A DNA stretch of 64,000 nucleotides from 3107 sp001483205 (GTDB lineage Bacteria > Pseudomonadota > Alphaproteobacteria > Rhodobacterales > Rhodobacteraceae), in NCBI GenBank assembly GCA_964291375.2, contig OZ219809.1, forward strand, positions 434,001-498,000, given 5' to 3'. The translations under genes were made by a program, and so were the position numbers. Positions 36,957-45,346 of this stretch are shown piece after piece. Position 1 is the stretch's first letter. Each line of letters begins with the position of its first letter. The notes under the pieces are model-generated. The model was not told the DNA's origin. It was given only the letters and a program-made list of their open reading frames with translations, and searched no databases.

Positions 36957-37053
36957 CAGCAGGAGTGCGCTGATAAAAGCGCCCGCGACCGTCCGTCATC
37001 AGAGCAGGCAGGACAAGCCGGGCCGGGAAACCCGGACGGCAAGCGAGGCAGAC

Positions 37054-37929
37054 ATGGCAGATACAGGTTATGACCGGATTGATGGCCCCGATCAGGCGTC
37101 AGGCGTTGCGGCGCGGTGGTTCAATATGGCGGGCGCTGTGGTTTCCGTCGGGCTGGTTGCGGGGCTGGCGGTCTGGGCTTACGATCTGACCATGCGCGAT
37201 GTCACCGATGTGCCCGTGGTTCGGGCGCTCGAAGGTCCGATGCGGGTGCAGCCGGACGATCCGGGCGGGCGGCAGGCCGCGCATCAGGGGCTGACGGTCA
37301 ACCGGGTGCAGGCTGAGGGCCATGCCGAACCCGCCGCCGACCGTCTGATCCTCGCCCCCGAACCGATAGACCTGATAGAAAGCGACGGCCCGGTGGTCTC
37401 CGCGCAGCCAGAGGTGGCACAGGAATCGCCGGAAAAGGCCGAAACGGTTGAGGGTCTTGCCCATCTGGTCGCCCTGAACGTCGCACAATCCGATACCGCC
37501 ACGGGCCGGGCAGCAGAGACCCCCGCCGCCGATGACGACCCCGCGCTCATCCCCGACGCCGCGCCCGGCATCACGGTTTCCCCGCGCCCCAAACCAAGGC
37601 CGGACGCCCTCGCACGGGCACAGAGCACGGCAGAACCGGTGTCCCTGACGCGGGAAATCAGCCCGGAGACGATCCCCTCCGGCGCGCGGCTGGTGCAGTT
37701 GGGTGCGTTCGATAGCGCCGATGATGCCCGCACCCGGTGGCACCAACTGGAGGCACAGTTCGGCGAATATTTCCGGGGCAAGTCCCGTGTCTTGGAACCG
37801 GCTGAAAGTGGTGGCAAGGCTTTCTACCGGCTGCGCGCGGCGGGGTTTGCCGATCTGTCCGAGGCGCGGCGCTTCTGCCTTACGCTGATCGAAGAGGACG
37901 CCACCTGCATTGCCGTCGTCGTGCGCTGA
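37054..37929 (+). CDS. SPOR domain protein (peptidoglycan-binding, division-associated)
   Basis: The product is a 291-residue inner-membrane protein with one N-terminal helix (MAGAVVSVGLVAGLAVWAYDL). A long, low-complexity acidic and proline-rich periplasmic linker follows, and the C-terminal SPOR domain lies at about residues 210-291 (ARLVQLGAFDSADDARTRWHQL and onward). SPOR domains bind denuded glycan strands at division sites. It lies 2 nt before nagZ, consistent with cell-wall turnover. A GAGGCAGAC site precedes ATG 37054. Confidence 0.88.
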   Translation: MADTGYDRIDGPDQASGVAARWFNMAGAVVSVGLVAGLAVWAYDLTMRDVTDVPVVRALEGPMRVQPDDPGGRQAAHQGLTVNRVQAEGHAEPAADRLILAPEPIDLIESDGPVVSAQPEVAQESPEKAETVEGLAHLVALNVAQSDTATGRAAETPAADDDPALIPDAAPGITVSPRPKPRPDALARAQSTAEPVSLTREISPETIPSGARLVQLGAFDSADDARTRWHQLEAQFGEYFRGKSRVLEPAESGGKAFYRLRAAGFADLSEARRFCLTLIEEDATCIAVVVR

Positions 37930-37931
37930 CC

Positions 37932-38942
37932 ATGGGGCAGGGGGCGGCAATCTTTGGCTGTGCCGGTCCCGCGCTTGCCCCGGCAGAGGCGGCGTTTTTC
38001 CGGGAAAGTGACCCGTGGGGGTTTATCCTGTTCGCCCGCAATGTCGAAAACCCCGGCCAACTGCGCCGGTTGACGGCGGATTTGCGCGAGGCGGTCGGGC
38101 GCGATGCGCCGGTTCTGATGGATCAGGAGGGCGGGCGGGTTGCCCGGCTGCGCGCCCCGCACTGGCGCGAATGGCCGCCGCCGCTGGAAGAGGCCGCAGC
38201 GCTCGGGGGGAACGCCCGCCGGGGCCTGTATCTGCGCTATCGGATTATCGCCGGGGAACTCAGCGCCGTCGGCATTGACGCAAACTGTGCCCCTTGCGCG
38301 GATATTGCCCGGCCAGAGACCCACCCGGTGCTGCACAACCGTTGCTATGGCGATAGTGCAGAGACCGTCGCCGACCTGTCCCGCGCCGTTGCCGACGGCC
38401 TGTTGGCGGGGGGCGTTCTGCCGGTCATCAAGCATATACCGGGGCACGGGCGGGCGACGCTCGACAGCCATCTGGAACTGCCGCGGGTTTCCGCCACTGA
38501 ACAGGCGTTGTCGGAAACCGATTTCGCGCCGTTCCGCGCGCTGTCAGACCTGCCGTTGGCGATGACAGCGCATATCGTCTATGAAGGGCTGGGGGAGGTT
38601 GGCCCGGCCACCACTTCGCCCGCGATGATCCGGCGCATTCGGGACCGGATCGGGTTTGACGGTCTGCTGATGAGCGATGACATTTCGATGCAGGCGTTAT
38701 CGGGGCCGGTGGGGGCGCGCGCCCAAGCGGCACTCAGGGCCGGGGTTGATGTGATCCTGCACTGCAACGGCGATATGGCAGAGATGCAGGCGGTCGCAGA
38801 CGCGGCGGGGCGGCTGGAGGGCCTTGCCCGGCACCGTGCTGACCGGGCGCTTGATCTGCGCAGGGTGCCCGATCCCGTTGACATCGCGGCATTGGAAGCA
38901 GATTTTCGGCACCTGAGGAAAGACGGCGGTGCCCATGGCTGA
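37932..38942 (+). CDS. nagZ: beta-N-acetylhexosaminidase NagZ
   Basis: This glycoside hydrolase family 3 enzyme removes GlcNAc from muropeptides during cell-wall recycling. The 336 residues include DPWGFILFARNVENP, the active-site His loop KHIPGHGRATLDSH and the nucleophile region GLLMSDDISMQAL. It starts 2 nt after the SPOR gene and overlaps scpA by 8 nt, so the genes are co-expressed. It is somewhat divergent from gamma-proteobacterial NagZ but has all catalytic blocks. Confidence 0.93.
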   Translation: MGQGAAIFGCAGPALAPAEAAFFRESDPWGFILFARNVENPGQLRRLTADLREAVGRDAPVLMDQEGGRVARLRAPHWREWPPPLEEAAALGGNARRGLYLRYRIIAGELSAVGIDANCAPCADIARPETHPVLHNRCYGDSAETVADLSRAVADGLLAGGVLPVIKHIPGHGRATLDSHLELPRVSATEQALSETDFAPFRALSDLPLAMTAHIVYEGLGEVGPATTSPAMIRRIRDRIGFDGLLMSDDISMQALSGPVGARAQAALRAGVDVILHCNGDMAEMQAVADAAGRLEGLARHRADRALDLRRVPDPVDIAALEADFRHLRKDGGAHG

Positions 38943-39750
38943 GATCAGAACACTTTTCGAGGACGGCGGCAGCGGTGAAAAGCCACAGCTCGCCGTGCGC
39001 CCTGTTGCCGAGACGCTGGTTGTCGATGTGGACGGTTTCGAGGGGCCGCTTGATGTGCTGCTGACCCTTTCGCGGACCCAGAAAGTTGATCTTCGCCGGA
39101 TTTCGGTGCTGGAACTGGCGCGGCAATATCTGGCGTTTGTAGAGCGCGCCGAGGCGATGCGGATTGAGCTTGCCGCGGATTATCTGGTGATGGCGGCGTG
39201 GCTGGCGTTTCTGAAGTCGCGCCTGCTGTTGCCGCCGGAGCCGGACGCGGACGGCCCGTCAGGAGAAGCGCTCGCCGCGCATCTGGCCTTTCAGCTTGAG
39301 CGGCTTCAGGCGATGCGGGATGCCGCCGCCAGACTGATGGCGCGGGACCAGCTCGGGCGTGAGGTCTTTGCGCGCGGCTGTCCCGAGACTGTGACGCGGC
39401 GGCGGCACGTCACCCACAGCGCGACGCTTCTGGACCTGATGCAGGCCTATGCGCGCATTCGCACCCGCGATGATTTCCGGCCTTTGGTCATTGACCGGGA
39501 TGCGGTCTATAGCATGGAGCAGGCGCTGGACCGGTTGCGCGGGCTGATTGCCCATGCGGGGGGGTGGGCAAGGCTGGAAAGCTATATGCCAAAGGGCTTG
39601 TGGCGGACGGACCCGGCCCGGCGGCGCTCTGCGGTGGCGTCGGGTTTTGCCGCCTCGCTGGAACTGGTCAGAGAGGGCGATGCCGAGATCAGGCAGAGCG
39701 ATGCGTTCGCGCCGATAGAGATCAGACGAAAGGCGACCGGGGATGACTGA
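38935..39750 (+). CDS. scpA: segregation and condensation protein A
   Basis: ScpA is the kleisin subunit of the SMC-ScpAB condensin complex. The 271-residue sequence has the family start VVDVDGFEGPLDVLLTLSR and the helical ELAADYLVMAAWLAFLKSRLLL, with a C-terminal winged-helix-like part. ATG 38935 overlaps the nagZ stop by 8 nt; a GTG two codons earlier is possible. It overlaps scpB by 8 nt, as expected for a stoichiometric pair. Confidence 0.94.
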   Translation: MAEIRTLFEDGGSGEKPQLAVRPVAETLVVDVDGFEGPLDVLLTLSRTQKVDLRRISVLELARQYLAFVERAEAMRIELAADYLVMAAWLAFLKSRLLLPPEPDADGPSGEALAAHLAFQLERLQAMRDAAARLMARDQLGREVFARGCPETVTRRRHVTHSATLLDLMQAYARIRTRDDFRPLVIDRDAVYSMEQALDRLRGLIAHAGGWARLESYMPKGLWRTDPARRRSAVASGFAASLELVREGDAEIRQSDAFAPIEIRRKATGDD

Positions 39751-40408
39751 GCGCGGCGACATGGGGGAAAGCCCGTTCGAGGCCCCGCCGATGGCCGAAC
39801 AGGAGCGGATGGCCGAGGCGGTGCTGTTTGCCAGTGCCGCGCCGGTGACGCTGAAAGAGCTGGCGGCGCGGATGCCTGTCGGCAGCGACCCGGCGGCGGC
39901 GCTTGCCCTGCTGAAACAGCGGTATGAGGGGCGGGGGGTGCGCCTGATGAAGGTGGGCGAGGCCTGGGCGATGCGGACCGCCCCCGATCTGGGGTTTCTG
40001 ATGCGCAAGGAAGAGACCGAGACCCGAAAGCTGTCCCGCGCGGCGGTCGAGACCCTGGCGATTATCGCCTATCATCAGCCCGCGACCCGCGCCGAGATCG
40101 AGGCAATTCGCGGTGTCAGCGTCAGCCGGGGGACGCTCGATCAGTTGCTGGAGATGGAATGGATACGGCTTGGCCGTCGGCGGATGACGCCGGGGCGCCC
40201 GGTGACATTCGTGGTGACGCAGGCGTTTCTGGACCATTTCGGGCTGGAGAGCGCGCGCGACCTGCCGGGGATCAGAGAGCTGCGGGCGGCGGGGTTGCTG
40301 GAGAGCCGCCCGCCGCCGGGGGCGATGCCCGGCCCGGCTGATGATGCCGGGGTCGGGGGGGACGGCGCGGAAGAAGCGGAAGAAGCGGGCGAGGGGGATA
40401 TGGCGTGA
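39743..40408 (+). CDS. scpB: segregation and condensation protein B
   Basis: ScpB is the winged-helix partner that dimerises and clamps ScpA in the SMC complex. The 221 residues include ERMAEAVLFASAAPVTLKEL, the second winged helix LSRAAVETLAIIAYHQPATR and GVSVSRGTLDQLLEMEWI. The C-terminal tail is acidic and low-complexity (EEAEEAGEGDMA). It overlaps scpA by 8 nt. The tatABC genes that often follow in Rhodobacterales are absent here; repeats follow instead. Confidence 0.94.
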   Translation: MTERGDMGESPFEAPPMAEQERMAEAVLFASAAPVTLKELAARMPVGSDPAAALALLKQRYEGRGVRLMKVGEAWAMRTAPDLGFLMRKEETETRKLSRAAVETLAIIAYHQPATRAEIEAIRGVSVSRGTLDQLLEMEWIRLGRRRMTPGRPVTFVVTQAFLDHFGLESARDLPGIRELRAAGLLESRPPPGAMPGPADDAGVGGDGAEEAEEAGEGDMA

Positions 40409-40422
40409 CGCTTGGGTTTTGA

Positions 40423-40442
40423 GTCCGGCTTCCGGGCCGGAC
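40423..40442 (+). terminator. probable terminator after scpB
   Basis: GTCCGGC and GCCGGAC form a perfect 7-bp stem with a 6-nt loop, 14 nt after the scpB stop. GCGGGTTTTGCCTCTTT follows, giving a modest T-tract. The 3' arm overlaps the start of the family 2 repeat, so the element may have brought or altered the terminator. Confidence 0.5.
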
Positions 40443-40580
40443 GCGGGTTTTGCCTCTTTCCCGGAATGTAAGCGCTTACAATTTCGGTGAAAGCGCTTAC
40501 ATCCATGCAGCAGCGCCCTGACAGGACCGGGGTTAGAGGCGGTGATCAATTTTACGGTGTTATACTATATGTCAGCAATG
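40437..40580. repeat. family 2 repeat with paired palindromes (copy 3)
   Basis: This copy of the body seen at 31635 includes GCGGGTTTTGCCTCTTTCCC, the palindrome pair, CAGCAGCGCCCTGACAGGAC and GTGATCAATTTTACGGTG, and then decays near 40580. It lies in the 277-bp gap between convergent scpB and dcd, which contains no gene. Confidence 0.8.
40467..40501. promoter_or_regulatory. LacI-operator-like palindrome pair
   Basis: TGTAAGCGCTTACA (40467-40480) is a perfect 14-bp palindrome, and TGAAAGCGCTTACA (40488-40501) is nearly one; their starts are 21 bp apart, two helical turns. The AAGCGCTT core with a central CG is typical of LacI-family sites. No promoter or sugar gene adjoins, so a working regulatory role is doubtful. 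Confidence 0.4.
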
Positions 40581-40585
40581 CTGCC

Positions 40586-40625
40586 CTTATCCGCGGATAA
40601 GCCCCGCACCTTATCCGCGGATAAG
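40586..40625. repeat. tandem pair of perfect 16-bp palindromes
   Basis: CTTATCCGCGGATAAG occurs at 40586-40601 and again at 40610-40625, inside a 24-bp tandem unit (CCCCGCAC spacer). Perfect 16-bp symmetry twice in a row is unlikely by chance and suggests protein-binding sites or a decayed structural repeat. It sits just downstream of the convergent dcd gene. Confidence 0.7.
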
Positions 40626-40685
40626 CCACGACCCCGCATTCCGCCGGGCCATGAACACCCCGAAAACCCGCGCCCGGCCCGCCCC

Positions 40686-41843
40686 TCACCGCTCCACCGC
40701 ACGGAAATGCTTGCCGAGCTTCAGCCCCTGCCCCTGATAATGCGACGCGATGCCCGCACCATAGAGCTGCTCAGGTGTCGCCATCCCCTCATACACCAGC
40801 CGTCCGCCAACTGTTAAAGGTAGCCGCGAATCGTCTGGTGTCGCCGCCATCCGCTCATACACCAGCCGCCCGACGATCTGACCATGCTCAAGCACGAAAG
40901 GCGCTTCGTGACAGCGGACCTCCAGCACCCCCCGCGCGCCCGCGCCCCCCGCAGGCCCGTGGCCGAAACCCGGATCAAAAAACCCCGCATAATGCACCCG
41001 GAACTCCCCGGCCATCGCCAGATAAGGGGCCATCTCGGCGGCGCAATCCGGCGGAATATGAACCGCCTCGCGGCTGACAAGGATGTAGAACGCGCCGGGG
41101 TCAAGGATGATGCGCCCGTCGCTGGCGTGAATTTCTTCCCAGTAATCGGACGCACGATAGTGGCCGGTCTTGCCGAGGTCAATGACGCCGGTATGCGGCT
41201 TGGCCCGATACCCGGCGAGCGATCCGGCCCGGGGGCGCAGATCAACCGAAAACCCGAGGCCGCCGTCAATCACCGCGTCCCCGTCCACCAGACGGTCAGA
41301 GGCATGGCGCGCGTGCAGGTCGCTGTCACTCAGCACCGCCTGACCGGCGCGAAACCGTATCTGATTGAGCCGCATTCCGGGGCGCACCAGAACCGAGAAC
41401 GAGCGCGGGCAGATTTCCGCATGAAGCGGCCCGTTATATCCTGCCGGAATCCTGTCGAACTCGGTGCCGCCATCGGCGATCAGGCGGGTCAGCAGATCAA
41501 GCCTGCCGGTGGAGCTTTTGGCATTGGCGGCGGCATGGATGTGGCCGGGCAGGGCGAGGCGCTCCATCAGCGGCACCACATAGACGCAGCCCTTTTCCAG
41601 CACCGCGCCGCCCGAGATGTCGATCCGGTGCATTTCAAACGCGGCCAGCCGGTCCGACACCTTCCGCCCTTCGCCCGCCAGAAACGAGGCCCGGACGCGG
41701 AAAGCCGTCGTTCCCAGGCGCAGGTCAAGGGATGCGGGCTGTATCTGGTCGGCCTCAATCGCCGCCTCTGCGCTGATGACCCCGTTCGCGATCAGCCCGG
41801 TCAGAGCCTGGCAGGGCAGAACGCCGGTTCCGGTTGGGGTCAT
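40686..41843 (-). CDS. dcd: dCTP deaminase (long 2'-deoxycytidine 5'-triphosphate deaminase form)
   Basis: Dcd supplies dUTP for thymidylate synthesis. The 385-residue form, about twice the E. coli enzyme, is known in alphaproteobacteria. Each half has dUTPase-like beta blocks: DQIQPASLDLRLG, ANAKSSTGRLDLL, and later RASDYWEEIHA and GEFRVHYAGFFDPGFG. Near the C-terminus GRLVYERMAATP is repeated as GRLVYEGMATP after a 21-codon unit, an in-frame tandem duplication. The start ATG 41843 gives the conserved N-terminus; it lies downstream of tRNA-Pro on the same strand. Confidence 0.92.
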   Translation of the reverse strand: MTPTGTGVLPCQALTGLIANGVISAEAAIEADQIQPASLDLRLGTTAFRVRASFLAGEGRKVSDRLAAFEMHRIDISGGAVLEKGCVYVVPLMERLALPGHIHAAANAKSSTGRLDLLTRLIADGGTEFDRIPAGYNGPLHAEICPRSFSVLVRPGMRLNQIRFRAGQAVLSDSDLHARHASDRLVDGDAVIDGGLGFSVDLRPRAGSLAGYRAKPHTGVIDLGKTGHYRASDYWEEIHASDGRIILDPGAFYILVSREAVHIPPDCAAEMAPYLAMAGEFRVHYAGFFDPGFGHGPAGGAGARGVLEVRCHEAPFVLEHGQIVGRLVYERMAATPDDSRLPLTVGGRLVYEGMATPEQLYGAGIASHYQGQGLKLGKHFRAVER

Positions 41844-41864
41844 GCGAGCACTCCCGATGCAACA

Positions 41865-41895
41865 GACCGCCCGAGCCAAAGGGACACGGGCGGTC
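41865..41895 (-). terminator. terminator after tRNA-Pro
   Basis: GACCGCCCG and CGGGCGGTC form a perfect 9-bp stem with a 13-nt loop, beginning 12 nt after the tRNA 3' end on the minus strand. The following T-run is weak (TGTTGC). It likely ends tRNA transcription or stabilises the 3' side before dcd, which starts 22 nt further on. Confidence 0.6.
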
Positions 41896-41906
41896 TTGTC
41901 TTCTGG

Positions 41907-41980
41907 TCGGGCTAGCAGGACTTGAACCTGCGACCTTCCGTCCCCCAGACGGACGCGCTACCAGGCTGCGCCATAGCCCG
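41907..41980 (-). tRNA. tRNA-Pro (anticodon GGG)
   Basis: The minus-strand sequence folds as a canonical cloverleaf. The acceptor is CGGGCTA/TAGCCCG with discriminator A. The D-arm is GCGC/GCGC, and the anticodon arm is TCCGT/ACGGA with loop CTGGGGG, giving anticodon GGG. The T-arm is GCAGG-TTCAAGT-CCTGC. CCA is not encoded. The 74 nt length fits. Confidence 0.97.
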
Positions 41981-42024
41981 ACATCAGCCTTTACATAGCG
42001 GTTTTGTCCGCCGGGGCAAGCGGG

Positions 42025-42136
42025 AAAAGACCTCTGTAAGACCCCTGCATAATGGCTTAGACGGGTAGCCGCCTGCCTGGGCGTTCCGCCGGGCGGGACA
42101 GGTTGGCAACTGACGCGCCAATATGCAGGGGTCTTT
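42025..42136. repeat. short family 1 element (copy F) with doubled left tip
   Basis: AAAAGACCTCTGTAAGACCC shows two overlapping left tips in a row, then CTGCATAATGGC. After about 60 bp of shortened interior (GCCGCCTGCCTGGGCG and CGCCGGGCGG) it ends with GCCAATATGCAGGGGTCTTT. It lies between tRNA-Pro and the MerR gene, 9 bp from the MerR stop. Confidence 0.82.
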
Positions 42137-42144
42137 ACCGGTAT

Positions 42145-42801
42145 CTATCCGCCATCTGATGCGCCCGGCCTTTCATGCAGCGCCCTGAGACGCTCATAGA
42201 GCGGGGCGATTCTTGCGCGCCGCCGGCGCAGGGTCTCCGGCCCGGCGGTGATCAGCAGGGCGGACAGCGGCGGGCGCGCCACCACGGTCTCGTCACCGTC
42301 TGCGGGGGCGTCAGCAGCATCGGGATGCGCCGCCGCCGGGTCAGAAGCCTCGCGCTCCCCCGGTGTGGCGGTGTCATTATCCGCCCCGATTTGCCGGGAA
42401 AACGCGGTTTGTCCGCTCCCGGCATCCGCACCTGAACCCGTATCCGCCCCCGCATCCGCAGGCACCGGGCCGGGGTCATCCGCAGCCTCAACAGGCCCTT
42501 CGTCACCTGCCACAGGCCCCTCTGCCCGCAATGGCCGGGACAGCGCGGCAACCGACTTCACCCCCTCGCTTGCCAGCATTTGCTGGACCCGCCGGATGGT
42601 CAGACCGTCGGTGTGCAGCAGGCGCTTGATCCCGCCCAAAAGCAGCATATCGCCGGGCCGGTAATACCGCCGCCCGCCCGCGCGCTGAACCGGCCTGACC
42701 TGGCTGAACTTGCTTTCCCAGAACCGCAGGACATGGGCAGGCGTGTCCAGCCACTCGGCAACCTCGCTGATGGTGCGAAAGGCATCGGGGGATTTGCCCA
42801 T
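42145..42801 (-). CDS. MerR-family transcriptional regulator
   Basis: This 218-residue protein has an N-terminal MerR helix-turn-helix (AFRTISEVAEWLDTPAHVLRFWE, then GRRYYRPGDMLLLGGIKRLL) at about residues 5-75. A low-complexity acidic Ala/Asp/Gly-rich linker and a short basic C-terminal helix (LRRRRARIAPLYERLRALHE) follow. No metal-binding cysteines are seen, so it is not a classical metal sensor. It starts 7 nt after ihfA, a pairing frequent in alphaproteobacteria. The ligand is unknown. Confidence 0.87.
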   Translation of the reverse strand: MGKSPDAFRTISEVAEWLDTPAHVLRFWESKFSQVRPVQRAGGRRYYRPGDMLLLGGIKRLLHTDGLTIRRVQQMLASEGVKSVAALSRPLRAEGPVAGDEGPVEAADDPGPVPADAGADTGSGADAGSGQTAFSRQIGADNDTATPGEREASDPAAAHPDAADAPADGDETVVARPPLSALLITAGPETLRRRRARIAPLYERLRALHERPGASDGG

Positions 42802-42808
42802 ACCCGGA

Positions 42809-43114
42809 CTATCCCTGACGGTTACCCGTCGCAACCCGCGCCTTCATCAGGTGAGAGGGGCGGAACGTCATCACCCGGCGCGGATGGATCGGCACTTCCT
42901 CGCCGGTTTTCGGGTTTCTGCCGATACGGGCGGCCTTGTCGCGCACGCTGAAAGTCCCGAACGACGATATTTTCACCGATTTCTCCCTGACCAGCGCATC
43001 CGACATATGTTGCAGCACGCTTTCGACCAGTTGAGCCGATTCATTGCGGGAAAGCCCGACCTCCCGCACCACCGCCTCGCCAAGGTCCATTCGTGTCACC
43101 GTTTTCCTGGTCAT
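42809..43114 (-). CDS. ihfA: integration host factor subunit alpha
   Basis: IhfA is the alpha subunit of the DNA-bending heterodimer used in transcription, recombination and replication. The 101-residue DNABII protein has KISSFGTFSVRDKAARIGRN and the DNA-intercalating arm GRNPKTGEEVPIHPRRV. The start MTRKTVTRMDLGEAV fits IHF-alpha rather than HU. It is preceded by a good sigma70-type promoter and followed by the MerR gene. Confidence 0.95.
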   Translation of the reverse strand: MTRKTVTRMDLGEAVVREVGLSRNESAQLVESVLQHMSDALVREKSVKISSFGTFSVRDKAARIGRNPKTGEEVPIHPRRVMTFRPSHLMKARVATGNRQG

Positions 43115-43153
43115 CTTCTGTTCCTCTTATCTGTTCCCTGCAATCTTCGGACC

Positions 43154-43183
43154 AGAATAGAGCGTGATGAATTTCCGAGTCAA
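43154..43183 (-). promoter_or_regulatory. sigma70-type promoter of ihfA
   Basis: On the minus strand TTGACT (43183-43178) and TATTCT (43159-43154) are separated by 18 nt, about 40 nt before the ihfA ATG. The match to -35 and -10 consensus is good. It would give ihfA its own message apart from the fabH-plsX operon. Confidence 0.55.
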
Positions 43184-43217
43184 TATCAGAGGGTTGCAAA
43201 GCCGCCCCGAAACCGGA

Positions 43218-44189
43218 TTACCAGCGGATTACCACCGACCCCCAGGCCAGACCGCCGCCGATCGCATTGGTGACGACCAGATCGCCCGGCTTTATCCACC
43301 CATTCCGGCTGCCGACCGACAGCGCCAGGGGAATCGACGCGGCAGAGGTATTGCCGTGATCCTGCACCGTGACCACCACGCGCTCCATCGGCAGGCCCAT
43401 CTTTCTGGCGGTGCCCTGAATGATGCGGATATTGGCCTGATGCGGCACCAGCCGGTCCACATCCCCGCTGCTGAGGCCCGCCTTGGCAAGGGCGGTCTCT
43501 GTGGTGGCGGTCAGCTTTTCGATGGCATGGCGGAACACTTCCCTGCCCTGCATTCTCAGATAGCCGGTGTGCCCGGTCGAGGGGCCGCCATCGACATAGA
43601 GAATGTCCCGGTAACGGCCATCGGAATGCTGGTCGGTGGCAAGGATGCCGCGATCATCGACGGTGCCCGTTCCGTCCTCTGCCTCCAGCACCAGCGCGCC
43701 CGCGCCGTCGCCGAACAGCACACAGGTTGAACGGTCGGTCCAGTCCATAATCCGGCTGAAGGTTTCCGCCCCGATGACCAGCGCGCGGCGCGCCTGCCCC
43801 GACAGGATCAGGGCATTGGCGTTGGCAAGCGCATAGACGAACCCGGCGCAAACCGCCTGCACGTCAAACGCAAAGCCGCCGGTCATCCCCAGCCGGGCCT
43901 GAACCATCGTCGCGGCAGAGGGGAAGGTAAGATCGGCGGTCGAGGTCGCCAGAATGATGGCATCCAGGTCACCGGCGCGCATCCCGGCGTCCCTGAGCGC
44001 CGCCTCTGCCGCGGCGACGGCAAGATCGGCGGTGGTTTCGCCCTCGGCGGCGAAATGGCGGCGTTCGATCCCGGTGCGGGTTCTGATCCACTCATCCGTG
44101 GTGTCGAGTGTCTGCTCGAACGCGGCGTTGGGGACAACCCGGTCCGGCAATTTATGTCCGACGCCCCGGACAACGGCGCGCAGTGTCAT
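43218..44189 (-). CDS. fabH: 3-oxoacyl-ACP synthase III (FabH)
   Basis: FabH starts fatty acid synthesis by condensing acetyl-CoA with malonyl-ACP. The 323-residue thiolase-fold protein has the active-site Cys in DVQAVCAGFVYAL, the His in LVPHQANIRI and the Asn in DHGNTSAASIPLAL. ATG 44189 overlaps the plsX stop by ATGA. The rpmF-plsX-fabH order is a widespread lipid/ribosome operon. Confidence 0.96.
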   Translation of the reverse strand: MTLRAVVRGVGHKLPDRVVPNAAFEQTLDTTDEWIRTRTGIERRHFAAEGETTADLAVAAAEAALRDAGMRAGDLDAIILATSTADLTFPSAATMVQARLGMTGGFAFDVQAVCAGFVYALANANALILSGQARRALVIGAETFSRIMDWTDRSTCVLFGDGAGALVLEAEDGTGTVDDRGILATDQHSDGRYRDILYVDGGPSTGHTGYLRMQGREVFRHAIEKLTATTETALAKAGLSSGDVDRLVPHQANIRIIQGTARKMGLPMERVVVTVQDHGNTSAASIPLALSVGSRNGWIKPGDLVVTNAIGGGLAWGSVVIRW

Positions 44190-45298
44190 TCGGATTCACC
44201 GTCTGCGTTGTGATCGTTTCCGGCATCATGTCGCGCCCGCCCGCAGGATGCAACCTGTGCGGCAAGCCGTTCGGTGAACTCCGGCTGTGCCAGCCTGAAC
44301 GCCAGCCGGATCGCCGCCGCCACCCCGGTTGCATCAGCAGCCCCGTGGGATTTCACCACCGTTCCGTTCAGCCCCAGAAAGACACCGCCGTTCATGTGGC
44401 GGGGGTCGATGGCCTTGTGCAGGCCGCGCAGTGATTTCGCCGCCAGCAGTGCGCCCAGACGCGACAGGGGGGACCGGCCAAGCGCAGTGCGCAGAAACTT
44501 GCGGATCAGCATCGCGGTGCCTTCGCCGGTCTTGAGCGCGATGTTTCCGGTAAAACCATCGGTGACGATGACATCGACCCTGGCCGAGGGGATGTCCCCG
44601 CCCTCGACAAAGCCGACGAAGGCGAAACCGGCGTCAGGCGCGGCCTGGTCGATCAGGTCATGGGCGGCCCTCAGCTCGGCGCGGCCCTTGTGCTCTTCGG
44701 CCCCGACATTCAGCAGCCCGATGCGGGGACGCTCAAGCCCGAGCCCGGTGCGGGCATAGGACGCCCCCATCAGCGCGTATTGCATCAGGTCATCCGCGTT
44801 CGCCCGGATGTCCGCGCCCACATCCAGCATGACGTTGAAGCCGCCGGGGTTGTGCGACGGCCACAAACAGGCAATGGCGGGGCGGTCAACACCGGGCAGC
44901 CTGCGCAGCCGGGTCATCGACACCGCCATCAGCGCGCCGGTATTGCCGCAGGACACAACGGCGGTGGCTTCTTTGTTGCGCACCGCGTCAACCGCCGACC
45001 ACATCGACGTATTCCTGCCGTTCCGCATCACATGGCCGGGGCGGGCGTCCATGGTCACCACATCATCGGCATGGCGGATTTCACAGACCGAGGCCAGATC
45101 GTCGCGCCTGTTCAGCAACGCCTTCAGTTGCGCCGAATCCCCATGGACGATGAAACCGATATTCGGGTTTGCGTCCCGGCATTTCGCCATACCGGCAATC
45201 ACCGATGACGGCCCCCGGTCGCTTCCCATCGCATCGACAGAGATGATCACGTTCCCGTCTCCGGGATGGGTTTTCTCTTTCGATGTCTCGGTCACCAT
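44186..45298 (-). CDS. plsX: phosphate acyltransferase PlsX
   Basis: PlsX converts acyl-ACP to acyl-phosphate for phospholipid synthesis. The 370-residue protein shows VIISVDAMGSDRGPSSVIAG, VVSCGNTGALMAVSM and VDVIVTDGFTGNIALKTGEG, all family signatures. The first roughly 15 residues (TETSKEKTHPGDGN) precede the conserved core, so a slightly later start is possible. It lies 48 nt after rpmF and overlaps fabH. Confidence 0.96.
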   Translation of the reverse strand: MVTETSKEKTHPGDGNVIISVDAMGSDRGPSSVIAGMAKCRDANPNIGFIVHGDSAQLKALLNRRDDLASVCEIRHADDVVTMDARPGHVMRNGRNTSMWSAVDAVRNKEATAVVSCGNTGALMAVSMTRLRRLPGVDRPAIACLWPSHNPGGFNVMLDVGADIRANADDLMQYALMGASYARTGLGLERPRIGLLNVGAEEHKGRAELRAAHDLIDQAAPDAGFAFVGFVEGGDIPSARVDVIVTDGFTGNIALKTGEGTAMLIRKFLRTALGRSPLSRLGALLAAKSLRGLHKAIDPRHMNGGVFLGLNGTVVKSHGAADATGVAAAIRLAFRLAQPEFTERLAAQVASCGRARHDAGNDHNADGESE

Positions 45299-45346
45299 GC
45301 CGGGTCTGGCCTGACAAGCGGATATAAAAGGGCGGAAAGGACGCGC

